Assembly: GCA_034008185.1 (NCBI GenBank)
Contig: CM067095.1
Span: 4,076,610-4,140,609 of the forward strand
Length of the DNA: 64,000 bases
Source of the DNA: Gorsachius magnificus
Taxonomy: Eukaryota; Chordata; Aves; Pelecaniformes; Ardeidae
Direction of reading: 5' to 3'
In this document: piece by piece, positions 36,641 to 49,600 of the stretch
Position numbering within the stretch: the stretch's first letter is position 1
How the letters are laid out: every line of letters begins with the position of its first letter
Notes under the pieces: model-generated
The model's database searches: none
What the model saw: the letters and a program-made list of their open reading frames with translations, nothing else
Told to the model about the DNA's origin: nothing
Translations under genes and position numbers: made by a program

Positions 36641-39600
36641 GCGCCTGTGTGTCTGTACGGGTATGGTGGTGACAGAGAGACGGTTCCTCCTCGGTTGCTA
36701 TTTCCAGCGGATGAAATCACCGGGCTGCAGCGCCTGAGCTCAGTGGAGGGTGAGTCAGTGCTGGCCTCGCCGAGGCACCCTGCGCAGCCCCCGCGGCCCC
36801 CCGCTGCGCCGCAGCCCGACGTGCCCCACAATAAAGTGGCAGCGCTGCCACGCACGAGGGCTGGGGTCAGTCGGGTTCAGGCTTTGCAGCAGAGCTGTGT
36901 CGGGCCCCCCAGCCCCACTGCAGCTTTACTGCAGGATGTGCCCTGGGCTCAGCTCTCCTCCCACGGTCCCATCACCACCAGCTCCAGGGAGCTGCTTTTC
37001 AGAGCCACCTTGGCGTCTGTCCCAAATGGCCGCATGTCCCTTCAGTGGGAACATCCCTCCCTGGGCCATGGGGTGCCCCAGCCTGTGGTCACAACATGCT
37101 TTTTGTTTAGAAATCCCTATGCACACTTTCACGCACGCTCTTGGCTGCAAACGGCCATGCTGTGGCCGTTGGCCCCAGTGCAGCACCACAGCTCACCAGT
37201 ACCACTGCCTCCCGACCAGGGCGTCCAGCGTGGGACACACACACACTGTGATCGGCCACAACACCGCGTGGCCACAACTGCTGCTTGCTGGGCGCCAGCA
37301 CCCATGGCTGGAGCTTCCCAAAAGCCGCCTGGGCTGCCCAAGGGATGTGCAGGAGGTGGGGGCTGTGGGCCTGGGAAAGGGGTTGATGCCACTGGGAGGC
37401 TCTCTCCTCACCCATCAAGCTCCTTTTGCTTTTTTAGGGGTGTTTTCTGCTGCAGGGTTAAGGCCCGAGAAGCAACCTGCTGCTGGCTCTTTGTGCCAGA
37501 TGGGTGAGCTAAAGCAGCACATGGGATGGGTGGGTGGACGCTGGTGGCTGCACGGCAGGGCAGGAGGGTGTGCTGCCACCCCGTTGTCCCCCCCAGCACT
37601 ACAGCCTGGTCACAGCCTTGCACGGCAGCCGGGGTCCTGGTCCCTGTGGGCGGCAGGGATGGGGACAGCCAGGTCTGAGCTGATGGGGTTGGATGTCGCT
37701 GCTGTGGAGGTGGGTGTCCAGGGGCCGAGGGGCTCTGCTCCCCAAGCTCTGAGCACAGCCTCGGCTCTGGCCCTTTCCCTGCTGTCACAGCACAGGGCGG
37801 TTAATCCTCAGCCATGGCCGTGATAACAAATTTGCTTTCTGAAGAAAGAGAGGAAGCGAGAAATCCCTGGCTGCGCCGTGCAGAGTAAGCCATTGCCGGC
37901 CGGGGCAGGCAGCTGCCCGCCTCCTTCCTGTGCAGTCTGATTTAGTTTGTTTGCCTCCTCCAAAGCAAACAGTGTTGAAACTTGGGGGGTTGGGGGGAAG
38001 CATTTGGCAAATCCCCTCCATTGCTTATAAAAGCTGCTTCCTGGCACAAGGTTTCCGGCATCCTGTTCCTTCCAAACACCGCTGCCGAGGGGTGGTGGGG
38101 GGATCCCAGAAATATGCAACACTTCTAACTCAGCGTCTGAGCACTGGGTTTATCTGCCAGCTGCTCCCACCGGCTGTAGCGTGGCTACGGCCATGCCTGC
38201 GCCTGCACCACCAGCTGACGGGACTGACGCAGCCCACGCCGGGGCCACCCATGCTCAGCCGGGGGCTGCAAGAGCCTCCTGCACCCACCAGTGCTCTGCC
38301 CATCTGGCTGCGTCTGCAGCAGCGTGGTGCCAGTGATGCTGACCCTCTGGCACCCATCGGCTCCAGCCCGCTCGGCTCCCTCCTTCCTTCGAAGGGCTTG
38401 GCCACCGCGGTTCCATTTAGCACATCAGCCCTTCACTGCTTTTGCTGAACGGTTGTGGTACGGGCATCTGCCACCCGCATGCGGGATTTGGGCAGCAGAG
38501 ACCGGCCCTCGAGGCACCAGCACAGGCAGTGTTAAACCAACACACTGCTGCTGTTGAACCAAAACCCTGTACTTCCTTGCAAGCCCATCCACGTGCAACC
38601 ACAAGACCTGCAGCTGCCATAAACTACTTCTGTAGCTCTAAAGACAACCTTTACCTCGCTCTCCTTAAAGTCTTGGTGCCAATGGCACAAACTGCATCAA
38701 CTCAGAGCAAATCTCCCAGGCAGCTGCACCAAACGCCCAGGCTGGACGCAGCATTGCTCCTGCAGGTTTCCTATGGGACCATGGGCTCTTCCAAAGGGAA
38801 CTGGGCAGATAAACAGCAGCTTTTGCTGCTATTACTTCTGCTATTAATTCTGCTTTTCCTGCTAGGCGAGGGACACAAAGCCTCACCATGCTCCCTTTGT
38901 TTCAAGATGGCCTTTGGTGCAGCTGCCCCAGAGCCACCGGTGAGCAGCTCACCCCAGGGGGACACCCAGCACCCGCAGGAGCCCCGCCATGACTCAAGAA
39001 GTGGATTTTTGTTTTCTGCCAGCAACTTTGCAGCCAGCTGAGGGGTGGTTGACCACTGTTCTTGAACAGAAGCTGCATCAAAGCTCAGACCATGGATATC
39101 AAGTCAAAGCCGAGGGGACCAAAGGGGCACAAATGCCCCTCACCTGAGGTCTCTGGGGCCAAGTCATGCAGGTGCACATGGAGGCACTAAGAGTTGAGAA
39201 AACTGCAAAAAAATTCCAGGAATTGGCCAGGAAAAACCCAGAGAGCAGAATGGATCCCATCAGTATTTTGTTCCCCTCTGTAAGGTTCCCAAGGACACCT
39301 GTGCAAGATGGACGCACTGGCGTGGGCAGCTGCCTCGGGGCAGGGATGTGCCACCTCCGTGATGTCCCCCGAGATCCCCAAGCCTGCAATGCGGTGAGTG
39401 CCCCGGGAGGCAGCCCCAGTGCTTCTCTCACCTCCTCTGCTTTAGCTCCACCACCCAGCAGCTCCAGAAGCCACCTCCAGGGTCTGATAGCTGCAACCCA
39501 TGTGCCAGGCTCCAGAGAGGCATCCTGGCACACCCAGCAGCCATTCCTTCCCCCATCCCCGTTGTACTGACCATCGCGGGCTCCTCCAGGTTGTCTCTGT

Positions 39601-41652
39601 CCGTTCATCTCTGCCCGTGCTCTGCTCCGGTCCTGGTACCAATGGCATCCCAACAGCAGCTGGTCCAGGGCCTGAACATCTCCCCTGTGCCCACTGGTCA
39701 GGCTCAAGAGGGTGAAACAGCCCTTTGCCTGGAGCAGTTCCTGGTAGAGGTATGTTCTGTGTGGGTTTTAATTCACAGCAAGAAGTGGTAAATTTAGCAC
39801 AGATGGGAAGTGAGCCAAGCCATGCCAGACAGAATTCTGCACATGCAGAATGTTCCTCCCCATCAAGCCCCTCGCTCTTATGGCCGACGGTGGCTTGTGC
39901 TCTTGGGAACACTCATTGCCTGGTCCCTGTCTTGAAAAGGAGCTCGAGGGAGAAGCAGGATTTTCTTGGAGACATTGAAAGGCAGAGTTTGTCTACACAC
40001 TGCTGACAGTTCGTGGCCCCACATGAGATGGGTACCAGTACAATCCACCACGTGACACTAAAGCAAAGCAATTGCCTGTACAAGCTCCTGCTTCCAGGAG
40101 AGTGGGCTGTAGCAATTGAAACCAGCAGGGAACAGGCAAAATTAAACTGAAAAACAGTATTTTGGGCTTTTTTTTTCTTGGTAAATATGGAAATAAGAGT
40201 TGCAGCTATTTAGCTTCAAACCCATTCAATTAGTGCTCTTTCCCACACAGACAATACTATGGTCCCTGAGGGGCCAGGCTGAATTCATGCCAGAAAAAGT
40301 AGAGGTGAAGAGCTCCTGCAAGCTCCATGAATTTGTCCGGCTGTATGGAAACAAGCAGTCAGGGCTGCCAGCCCCACCGCATCCCAACACCTTCTTGAGG
40401 ATGTTTTGTGCTTGTGGTGTTTGCTGCTACAGTGCCAGATCTCAGGAAATGATAAATTTACCAGTCGCCCAGTGCCTCTGCTTTTCAGCAAAATGACTCA
40501 GGTATGGGGCAAGGCAAAATAAGAGAGCACTGGCGTTATTTTAACCTAGGCCAGACAGAAACTACTTTAGTCTCTGGTTAAAATCCTACTTTTTCTCTCT
40601 AAGCGTATTTACTGGAAAAGTGTCAAAGACAAAGAATGTAGAAATGCGCTTACAAACAGCACAGCAGCTCCCAGGAGTGATTTTCTGTAGTAAGGCTGCA
40701 CAATTCCTGCCTACCCGTCTGGCCACGGCAAGAGCTGGTTTGGGTATTCCCTTAACACACTGTGCTTGCTGGAGAACCAAGCAATGAAAGGGGCAGTAAA
40801 AGTTTCAGCAAAGCCTCCTTCCTCCCCTTTCCCGACTCAGGTAGTGGAAACTCGGCAAGTCACCCAGCAAAGAGCCAGGTTTTTTAAAAATGAGGGCTAT
40901 ACCACACTGCCCTGCTCTCTGGGCACGCACCTTGTGCTCCCATCAGCACGGTTCACCATTTTCACTCATCTTTTAGAGAAGAGCTTGTGTCACATTGTCC
41001 CTGTGGTTTTGTCAATGGGAAGAAAATCTGATGTTAAAAAAAAAAAATTGACCACGTATGCAAAAATACAGGTGTGGGAGGGAGCAGAGAGGTGGGAGCT
41101 CAGAACAAAAATTTGCCGCAGGGTCTGGCTGTCTGAGCACCGATGGTTCCGCTTCCTTGCGGAGGCTCTCAGTACAAACCCCAGCCCGGCTGCTGACTCA
41201 GCACACGGCCTCGGCCAAACGACTCGAACTCCGTGCCCCACTGCAGCACCCTGGGGATGGGCCAGAGCCAGTCTCTCCCAGCCTGGGAGGCACCAACAGC
41301 AGCAGGGAGCACGAGCAGACCAGCCTGAGAACTGGATTCAGGTCGACCAGTGAACAGAGGCTGAAGAGCTTCACCCCTGCTTAGAGCCAAACTAAAAGGG
41401 TTACGCTCAGCCCTCCCTCGAAGCCAGGAAATTGCGCTTTGTGTCTCATGTTATGGTGGTAAGTTGTCATGAAACGGGCAGTGCAAAGCCAGCGCCTGGG
41501 AGGGCAGCCGTCCCGTCTGCACTTTGCATGGCAGTGGTCCTCTGTGGACTGCAGTGAGCGCTGCCAAAAAGCTGGAGCAGAAAGGGAAAGCGGGTAGTTA
41601 TCTCTGCAACCTGCTGCTGCAAGAGGAAACTGTCCCTTATATCAATCTGTAA

Positions 41653-41682
41653 CAAGGACTCTTGCTGAAATAGGAGTCCTTG
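41653..41682. repeat. 9-bp perfect inverted repeat
   Basis: CAAGGACTC (41653-41661) and GAGTCCTTG (41674-41682) flank a 12-nt loop. It is a short isolated hairpin with no T run, conserved context or gene attached. Confidence 0.75.
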
Positions 41683-42510
41683 CCACACCTCTGTTGCCTT
41701 CCTTGTAATCAAAAGCTCCTTTCTTTCATAACAATCTCCATTTTGATCTAGCACAAAAAAGCATTTTACTTTTATAGATTTCATTAAACTGCCTATTCCA
41801 GCTCTAGCAATACTGCAAACCTGATGACTCAAAAACATGCTGAAGCACAAGTTAGGTCGAAGGGATCAATAGCAATTTATCAGGAAAAGGCCAGCTCAGG
41901 AGAAGCAAGAGGTTTCATTTGGACCCAAAAAACTCAGCTTGAGGAAAGTACCATCATATCCCCTGTTCCAGGAATCAAACACATGTTATTTCAAACTTAC
42001 ACGCTGCAAAATGTTGCAAAACAAAAAACCCCTATTATTCTTTCAGACTAGTTTGAACTTCCTATGATTTAACAAAGATATAATCATATCCGCAAAGACC
42101 CCAGAGTTCCGTATGAGCATCTTAAAAAATAGGAATGAATCATTTCCTTGTACAACAGTCAACTTTGCAATGCCATGATCTTGGAAATGACAGTTGAACA
42201 GTCAAAGGCAAGCATTCAAAAGAAAATAAAAGCATTTAATGCAAAACATTTTACCAAAAGTTTTTACAGCAATTTCATATAAAGGGAATCTTCTCTTAAA
42301 ACAAGAAACCACCAATATAAATGTATTGTTACAAAGCTGATTACAAAACTATCTCCTCAGCCACGTAGAGAGGTAGGGAGGGTATGCCTGTCATCTGAAA
42401 AGGCCCAAGATGAACTGAAAAGTAATGTTCAGGATCTAGCCTGCTATGTCTAAGTGTTGGTAACACACATAGGTTTTTGGATTAAAACATTAAAACTTCT
42501 CAGGCTGATA

Positions 42511-43573
42511 CATCTTTATCCCATAAGGCCTTTATTAAGCTTCCTAATAATTTGTGAGTATGCAACGGAAATATCTGACATGCCTGGCAGCTATATTACA
42601 TGGTTTTCCCTAACGATGGGAGGACTGATGTCAGGGCAAACCACGCTGTACGCTCCCCTGCACGGAGCAGGCTTTTGGGATTGTGTAAAATAAAAAAGCA
42701 GTTTCTATTAAAAAAACTTCTATAAAGGAAAAACTTCTACAAAGTTTCTATTCCTGCTCAGTTGCTTCAGGCTGTAGCTTCTGGGACCTGAAGGCAGGTT
42801 TGAACTGGTGCATCCTGGCCGCTCTGGCTGCCCAGTGGCTCGGGGAAGGCCAGCCACTGGGCGGAACAAGTGTTGCAGCTACCCCAGGCTCCCCATCTAG
42901 ACCCACTGCTTCCCAGGCTGTCAGAGACTTAAATGGGTACAGAGAGAGCTCATTTTGGAGTGAGCGAGGCCCTACAGAGACTGACAACAGTCAGTCCAGC
43001 CAGGAGGCAGGCCCGCAAAAAGCAAGAGACAGAACTGGTCCTTGTTGAGAACTAGCAAAAGGCAGCTGGGAGGGAAGGGCAGGACAGGCTGAAGCCCTCT
43101 CCTCCCCTCCGCAAAGTGCTACAGCAGCACAGGCACTTCCCCAGCACATTAATTCATTCCTTCGCTTGGCAGACTTGGCTCATCTGGAAACGATTACCTG
43201 TAAAAGGAGTTCTTTCACCATCGTAGCTGTTCACTGAAGTAGCGTCCTGCAAGGCTGGGTTCTGCCTGGTCTGCTGCCAGCCAAGCAGAGAAAGGCTCCA
43301 GCTAATCCCCATCGGAGCTGGGCTGCCTGCTCCCCGCTTCGCAAAACAACAACAAAAAGGCCTTCGAGGAAGATGCAGTGGGGGGAACGCAGCTCTCTAG
43401 AAAACAAAGCCACATTAACCAGTCTTAACAAAGCAACAGTTTTCTTCCCCAGGGGAAGGGAGGCTGGTGCCTTCTCTCCCCAGGACAGACTGTCTTTTGG
43501 GCTCTTCAGGGACACGTGGGAGGCCGGCTTTTCTTTTTTGCTGTGCTGCTCCAGTGCTAGGCTCCCCGCGCTG
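42511..43573 (-). other. PPIL2: PPIL2 3' UTR (inferred extent)
   Basis: The sequence after the stop on the minus strand has no exon signal and reaches the first minus-strand AATAAA at 42531-42536 about 1 kb downstream, followed by a T- and GT-containing stretch (TTTTAATG, TATGTGTGTT). The end is inferred; longer isoforms are possible. Confidence 0.45.
42531..42536 (-). promoter_or_regulatory. Candidate PPIL2 poly(A) signal
   Basis: AATAAA on the minus strand (TTTATT on +) is the first hexamer I find after the PPIL2 stop. Confidence 0.45.
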
Positions 43574-43667
43574 CTACCAGGAGCTGAAGTCCCCAAAGCC
43601 TGTGCTCTTTTTCTCTTTCTTCGCAGCTGTGCTGGTTGAGGGCCCATCATCTTCCATGCTGCGCTTC
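43574..43667 (-). CDS. PPIL2: PPIL2 last coding exon, tail and stop
   Basis: After the acceptor TTTTGGCTCCAG the exon encodes [20 protein letters not shown], a basic stretch that could help nuclear import. It ends [10 protein letters not shown] and TAG (43574-43576). The FGDFSSW end is the hallmark of PPIL2. Confidence 0.95.
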
Positions 43668-46600
43668 CTGGAGCCAAAATGAAACAACTCTCAGGGACTA
43701 TTTACTGCTTGGTGGGATCAGGGCAGCTGGATGCCTTTCCTCTCCCAGCAACAGCTATGCTGGAGCCAGCCTATCCCTTATCAATTAAAGAGGAGCACAA
43801 GATCTGTGCCCACATGGGGACCGCAGCAGGGGTGGGGATGGGGGCCTTTGGCATACCCAGAAAGAGGGAGAGCATGTCAGTCTGTGGGGATGGTTCGGGT
43901 CAGGCTTTCAATGTGTGTAAACCCAACAAGTTCTCCAGGCCAGAGCTGAAGATTTAACAGCTGTACTTTTTTAGCACAGTCACAATGAAAATGCGAGCCA
44001 CAAGTTCTCTCCCTGCCTTCTCACGTGCAGTTGTGGCAGCAAAAGGATTTATGAGGAATTAGGTATAAAGCAGCTGGGCAAGTTTTTCAGATCCTTTCCT
44101 GTTTCTTGAGCACGGCCTGTTGCAGTCGCTGCTGCTATTCTCAGCCTCTCTCAAGCAGAGTTTGCAACCCCATGGAAACACTACACAGCCAGCTCACGTA
44201 CTGTCAGGTATCAGTAGCCGATAGGGAGAACCAAGAACCCCGAATCTGCCAAAGGGCTGCTACGGACCAAAAGGCAGTCTGCAATGAGCGAAGGACTAGG
44301 AAAGAAAAGTTCTTTCTATGCTACTTGGCCCTTTCCACAGAGCTGCAAACTCTGCCTGTGTTTCCTCTGTAAATACAGTGCAGAACGGCAGCAATTTTAA
44401 GCTGAACATAGTATTTTAAGGGACAAGCAATATTTGTAACTGAAATGTTTAACTGACACACCAAAGTGGGCTAACATATTTTTGTTCTCACAGTAATGCA
44501 AATGCCTGTAAGTCACGCTGGCACATACAAGCTGATTAAATAGCTGTCCGGATCTGTGTATGCATAAACACACACCTTTATGTAGCAGACAATCAACAGC
44601 ATTTTTGCAAATGCTTTTAGAAAAGTCTGCAAAAAATCCAGAGGGAGGCATTTATTTTAATTTATCCAAAACTCATGCATAGCTGCCACTCAGGTGTTGT
44701 CCTTAGGAAAGCACGGAAATGCTGCCAATCCCAACGGGTGTACAAAGGGTGTCTGGGAGAGGATGCTTTAGGACAAGCCTGTACAACCAGCCAGGCACCC
44801 TGGAGCTACTTGCCAGACACCCTGTGCTCCCACGGCAAGCCTGGGAATCTGCTCCCCTTTCCGGTCATTTCAGTTGTGCTGGTACAACCGTTTGTGTGGC
44901 TGAACAGGGAACCAGATCAGTCTGATATGGATTTAAGGCAAATACTTGGTACAGGGGAGGAGCTGCTAGAAAAGAACAATCTGTGGGGACCATGGCCTTC
45001 AGAAATAGCTGCAGAAGAGGAAGAGAATAAAAGATGGTGTAGGAAGTGACACAGTAGAGATCCACAAGGATTTCTGAGTCATGGAAATGTATCTACAGTT
45101 CTGAAGTCAGCACATGCTGTTAAAGACCAATTTGGACATGTTCAAGTTCTAGGAGAAAAGCTCAGTTAACTTGTAATCTTGAAAAACAACAGAAGTAGAG
45201 GGAACTCCTGACTGTTAGAACTGCATGAAGGTGTCTTTGCAAAGCCTGCTGGCACAAAGCAAACATCTGAGGAATGGCGCTAGACAGGGTCAGCGTCCAG
45301 CAGGAAAGGCAACTAAAACACTCAACAAAGATCAGATGGGCAGGGAACTCACGCTGCAGCCATGTTAATGTATTTTCCAATCCCCTGCCGGTAAGTTTTA
45401 GGAGTCTCGACCTCTTTCTTTGGTGGGACCACCTCCACTTTTGTTTTGGCTGCTTCTTCTTCTAGCTGGACTTTCTCTCTTTCTGCAGCAACCTGTGGGA
45501 AGCAAAGAGGGCAATCTGTTGCAAGAGCTAGTGCAGAGAAAATGCCTACAATTCTTTGAAGCTTTAAAGCACTTTAAAACAGCAATCAGCACTGCTATGA
45601 TTACAGGGCAGGCTTTAGGAGACAGACCTCAAGGGCCACTACAAACAGGCTGTCTGCACCCATTGTAACAAGACTCCTCTCTTCTCACCTGCAGCTACCC
45701 ATAGCTACTGTGGGCATTTGGAAAGGAAACCATTGGAAGTGTGATGGACCGGGAGCCATGCCAGACTCAGTTACAAGACCTCTCCGCTGAAAGAGTGGCA
45801 ATGCTCCTGGCACACAAGGCAATGCTGAATGGCAGCTGTTTAATCTTAGTTTGCAACCATATGGGCCAGGGGGCTGCCCATGTTCAAAGAAAAGGCATTA
45901 AGTTACAAAGTTCTCCAAAGAGCAGCTTCGGCCTTTCAAAAAAACCAGCCAACCAACTATCCTCACCTGGGCATCTGCCTCTTCATATGGATCAACAAAA
46001 ACAGTCGTCGTCTGAATTCGTATTTCCTCCTGGCAGCAGAAGAGAAGAAGAGCAATTCAATCAACTGATTAAGTTGTGCCACCTCCCCTAAGTCTGGTTT
46101 TCAGAGAAGCAGCAGCAGGGTAAACCACAGAGCCACGTGAGGCCACATGCATTTGCTCCCTCCTGGATAGCCCCTGGTGCTTCACACATACCTTGGGACG
46201 GTCTGTTTTGGGGTCACTTTCCACATTCTCCATAGCAGTCAGGGTCTCAAAGCCACCAACCACCCTAAAAGAGGAAGGACATGATTTCCAGCTGTCACAA
46301 CACACTCAAAATATTTCTGTACCCTTACATCTAATATATCTAATTTATGCCCATTACTCTAGCAGATTTTTAAACCATCATGTTTCAGGGAAGGGGAATC
46401 AGCAACTGTATTTGGACGACCTAAAATAATGTCATTCAGTGTGGAAGGTAAGACTTTTTTCTCAAATCTGGGATTTGAATTTAAAATTAAACAGAACATG
46501 GAAAAGTCAAACACTCAGAGCCATTCGTCCAAAAACCTAGTAGCCACACAAACCAGCCAGATGGAGAACGAGCGACTGTGTACAGCCGTCTCTGCAAAAA

Positions 46601-49600
46601 TGGGTTCACTTGCTAATGCTACATCCATAAATTTGGAGCTCATTTGTTAATCCCACGAGCCTTGAAAAATAACCCAAGACACTTAGTCAAGAAAGCAAAT
46701 GTTTTCATTAACTTCTGATTTTTTACCTTTTTTTAAATGGTGTATCAGACCAAGGAGCGATATTAGGAAGAATGGGAACCATAACTACAGCACTGCTGGA
46801 GAGCAGTGACAGAGCTGTCCATAGTAACACCAGTAATGCAGAAAGCACAGGACTGCTCCAAAAGCACATCACGACCGTGAGCTTGTGAGGGCTCTGGGAA
46901 AGCAGCAGAGCATCGAGTCACAGCCACAAGATAACGCTGGGACACTTCTCATCATAGGTTTGACTTATGAGGACATGAGATCCCCAGCCTCTCATTTTTC
47001 AAGTTAACATATCCAAATACTTGCTTTGAAATGTTTAAGAAAGGCTGAAGACTTTCTGGACTGTTGTATGTTCATTTTCAAAAGAAGTGTGGAACAATGG
47101 GAAAGTTCCAGAAAAGGATATTTAGAAAGGATAAATGGGGTGACCCAGATAATTATAAGCCTGTCATCCTGGCGTCTATCCCAGCAAAATAATGGAATAG
47201 CGGAGACAGGACATGATTAAGAAAGAAAGGAAACAAGTAACAGCAATCAACAAGGTTTTGTGGAAAACAGAGTCTGTCAAACAACCTTCTACTCTGAGAC
47301 GACAGATGTGGTTAACAGGGATAACAGTGTCCGTGGAACAGACTTCTGGAAGGCGGCTGATATTTTGATTGAGAAACCAGAACGATTTGAAGTGAACACA
47401 GCACACATTAAATAAAAAATTGGCTGACAGGTGTCAAAATCTAATTTTAAATAGAAACCAGTGAGTCAGTACGTTTCCAGAGGGGTCCTGCTGGGATCAG
47501 ATCTTGGTCCCAGGGTATTTAACACTTTTATCCACATCATCATCTCCAACTAAATTTGAAAACAGCTATACTTAGAAGAGCAATAAATAAAGACGAAGAC
47601 AGGCCGTTGATGCTGAGCGATCCAGCTCCCTTAGAAAAGCAGGCTGTGGCTGGACAACATCTGTTTTAATAGAGCCAAGCCACATGGCCAGGAACTAAAA
47701 ATACAGCCCGTATTAATGGCTGTGGGACAATGAGAAGCAGCCGTAATTCTCAAGAACACCACTCCTGGAGCCAGAGGAGTTTGGGGCCAGGAACCCAGCA
47801 GTGAGGGCAGGAGCCGGCCATCGAGGATCCCAGGGCTGCCCATGGGACGGGGCAATCCGAGAGCCAGCAATCCTCCATCCTCGTGGGGTGGCAACTGTTT
47901 TGAAGCCTGTTGCTGGGATTACTGGGACTCCAGTACCAGCATGGGTAGGTTGTCAAGGGCCGGGCAGATGAAATGGAGGAAAATCAAACTAAATGAAACT
48001 GGGGCAGAGGGGAGGGAAATCAAACTGGTGGAATATGTAGAGTGTTTTATCACCTAACTCTGCTTTCACATCAAAGAAATGAGTAATACCTCAACCAAAA
48101 GACACACCATATTCACAGGTATTTGACACATTTACTTCTGCTGCGATACCTCACTCTTGGAGGTGTTTCATAGCCAGGCAGCCCTCTCCTGTCCTGGCGT
48201 GGCACTCTGCCCAGCCAGCATCACAAGAGGCCCTGGCTGTCCTCTCTGATGGTCTCCACTGATCCAACAGAGAAATACACCTTCTACCCCACTCCACACT
48301 ACGCTATTTACACACCTCACACACTCCCCCCAAGAGCCATGTTAACCAAATGAAGCAGGCTGAGTGCTGTGGTTTGAGAGGCAAGTGGGTCCTTCTCATT
48401 CAACACCCCTCGTGCTTAGTGCGGCACCGCTGCCCCTCAGTGCTGCCCCACGGGCTGGGACAGGCACTAAATGGGACCCAAAAGACAGACCCCATCACAG
48501 AAAATAAAACTATGCAAGTGAGAGAGGATGCTGCTCAGCACCTGCCTGCATCAGAGCCACCCTTGCTAACGTTCCGTTGCTGCTGCACTGCTCCAAACTT
48601 CTTCCCTTCTCTCCCCAAGGGCCTGTCGATATTCTGTAATCAGGTTGTGACTTCTAAGCGAAATTAAAACCACGTGTGCAGGCTAGAACAGCCTCACTCA
48701 TTTGCAACGGGAGGTAGCACGCTGGGGGAAGCAGCACAGGCCTTGAAGACCCTGCATGAACTTCGGAAAGTTCATAACAAAAACTCAATTTAAAAATTCT
48801 CCTCCAGGCCAATATCAGATTCACTTATAATACTGATGATTAACACTCAGCCTAAGATATAGTCACTGTATTTTAATTGCCCCTAAAGGAAACTTCTGAT
48901 TTAATACTGGAGGATTTTCTAGCCAACAGCTCCATTCATTATCTGCTTGTATGTTTTCATTTAATTAGGTTCTGATAACTTGAAATAGCCAGATCAGCTA
49001 TGCACTGGCAATCTCAACTGAGTAATCCCTTAGCCCATAGCTAGACCTCCCACAATATTAGCCCTAATGCATTTTGGCGATGCTCAAAAATCTTCGTTCG
49101 CTATGCTAATTAAACGTAACTGGGAATCCTTTGTCACTTGTACATTTTAAAAGGCTGTGATAGACATGGCATTCACAGGTCACCAGTAAATGACCTAAAT
49201 ATTCTATTTTGGCATGATTATAAAGGGCTAAGGGGGAAGAAGACAAAGTTGTTATGCCTGTAGAACATGTCCTTCTCTTTTCTTCTTAGCTTCTTGTCTC
49301 TAAAATGGAAAATCGTTCTTCTACACCCCTGCATTCTCTAACATTTTGCACAGAGAGTATCTCTATGCATATTACAGTGTCAGCACAGTGAGCTCTCAAT
49401 ATAGGTTTATGTCTTTAGACACTATCATAATACCAATAAAAATTAAAAAAAATATTTGAATACAAACCACCAGTTCAGAGAAGAGAGCTCTGACCAGAGG
49501 AACTGGAAATAATGTACTAGTCACTTTTGTTCAGGGAGCACTTGGAAGCCTTGTGAAGTATCAGGCCCAGCTGAGGCTGGCATAAAAATTAAAATCCAAA

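Larger units (their letters stand above)
23991..42510. other. GC-rich intergenic block, no protein gene recognised
   Basis: This roughly 18-kb block is visibly richer in G and C than both flanks. It is full of overlapping open frames on both strands (for example 34973-38448), most beginning at TTG, CTG or GTG and rich in Pro, Ala, Cys, Trp and Ser with no family resemblance, as expected when stop codons are scarce. Its supported contents are G-runs, a polypyrimidine tract, a minisatellite and AT-richer islands listed separately. A non-coding transcript cannot be excluded from sequence alone. Confidence 0.6.

Noticed and set aside
36407..37823. Two overlapping + strand open frames of over 350 codons (36407-37507 and 36750-37823)
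   Set aside because: The first starts at TTG and the two overlap in different frames in GC-rich DNA; neither shows a protein family resemblance, and 36589-36640 is a minisatellite inside one of them.
41653..41682. Hairpin as a possible miRNA or terminator
   Set aside because: The stem is only 9 bp with no extended pairing, and factor-independent terminators do not apply to this genome type.
45741..46091. 116-codon + strand open frame
   Set aside because: It is the antisense shadow of a PPIL2 exon (45967-46029) and its flanking introns.
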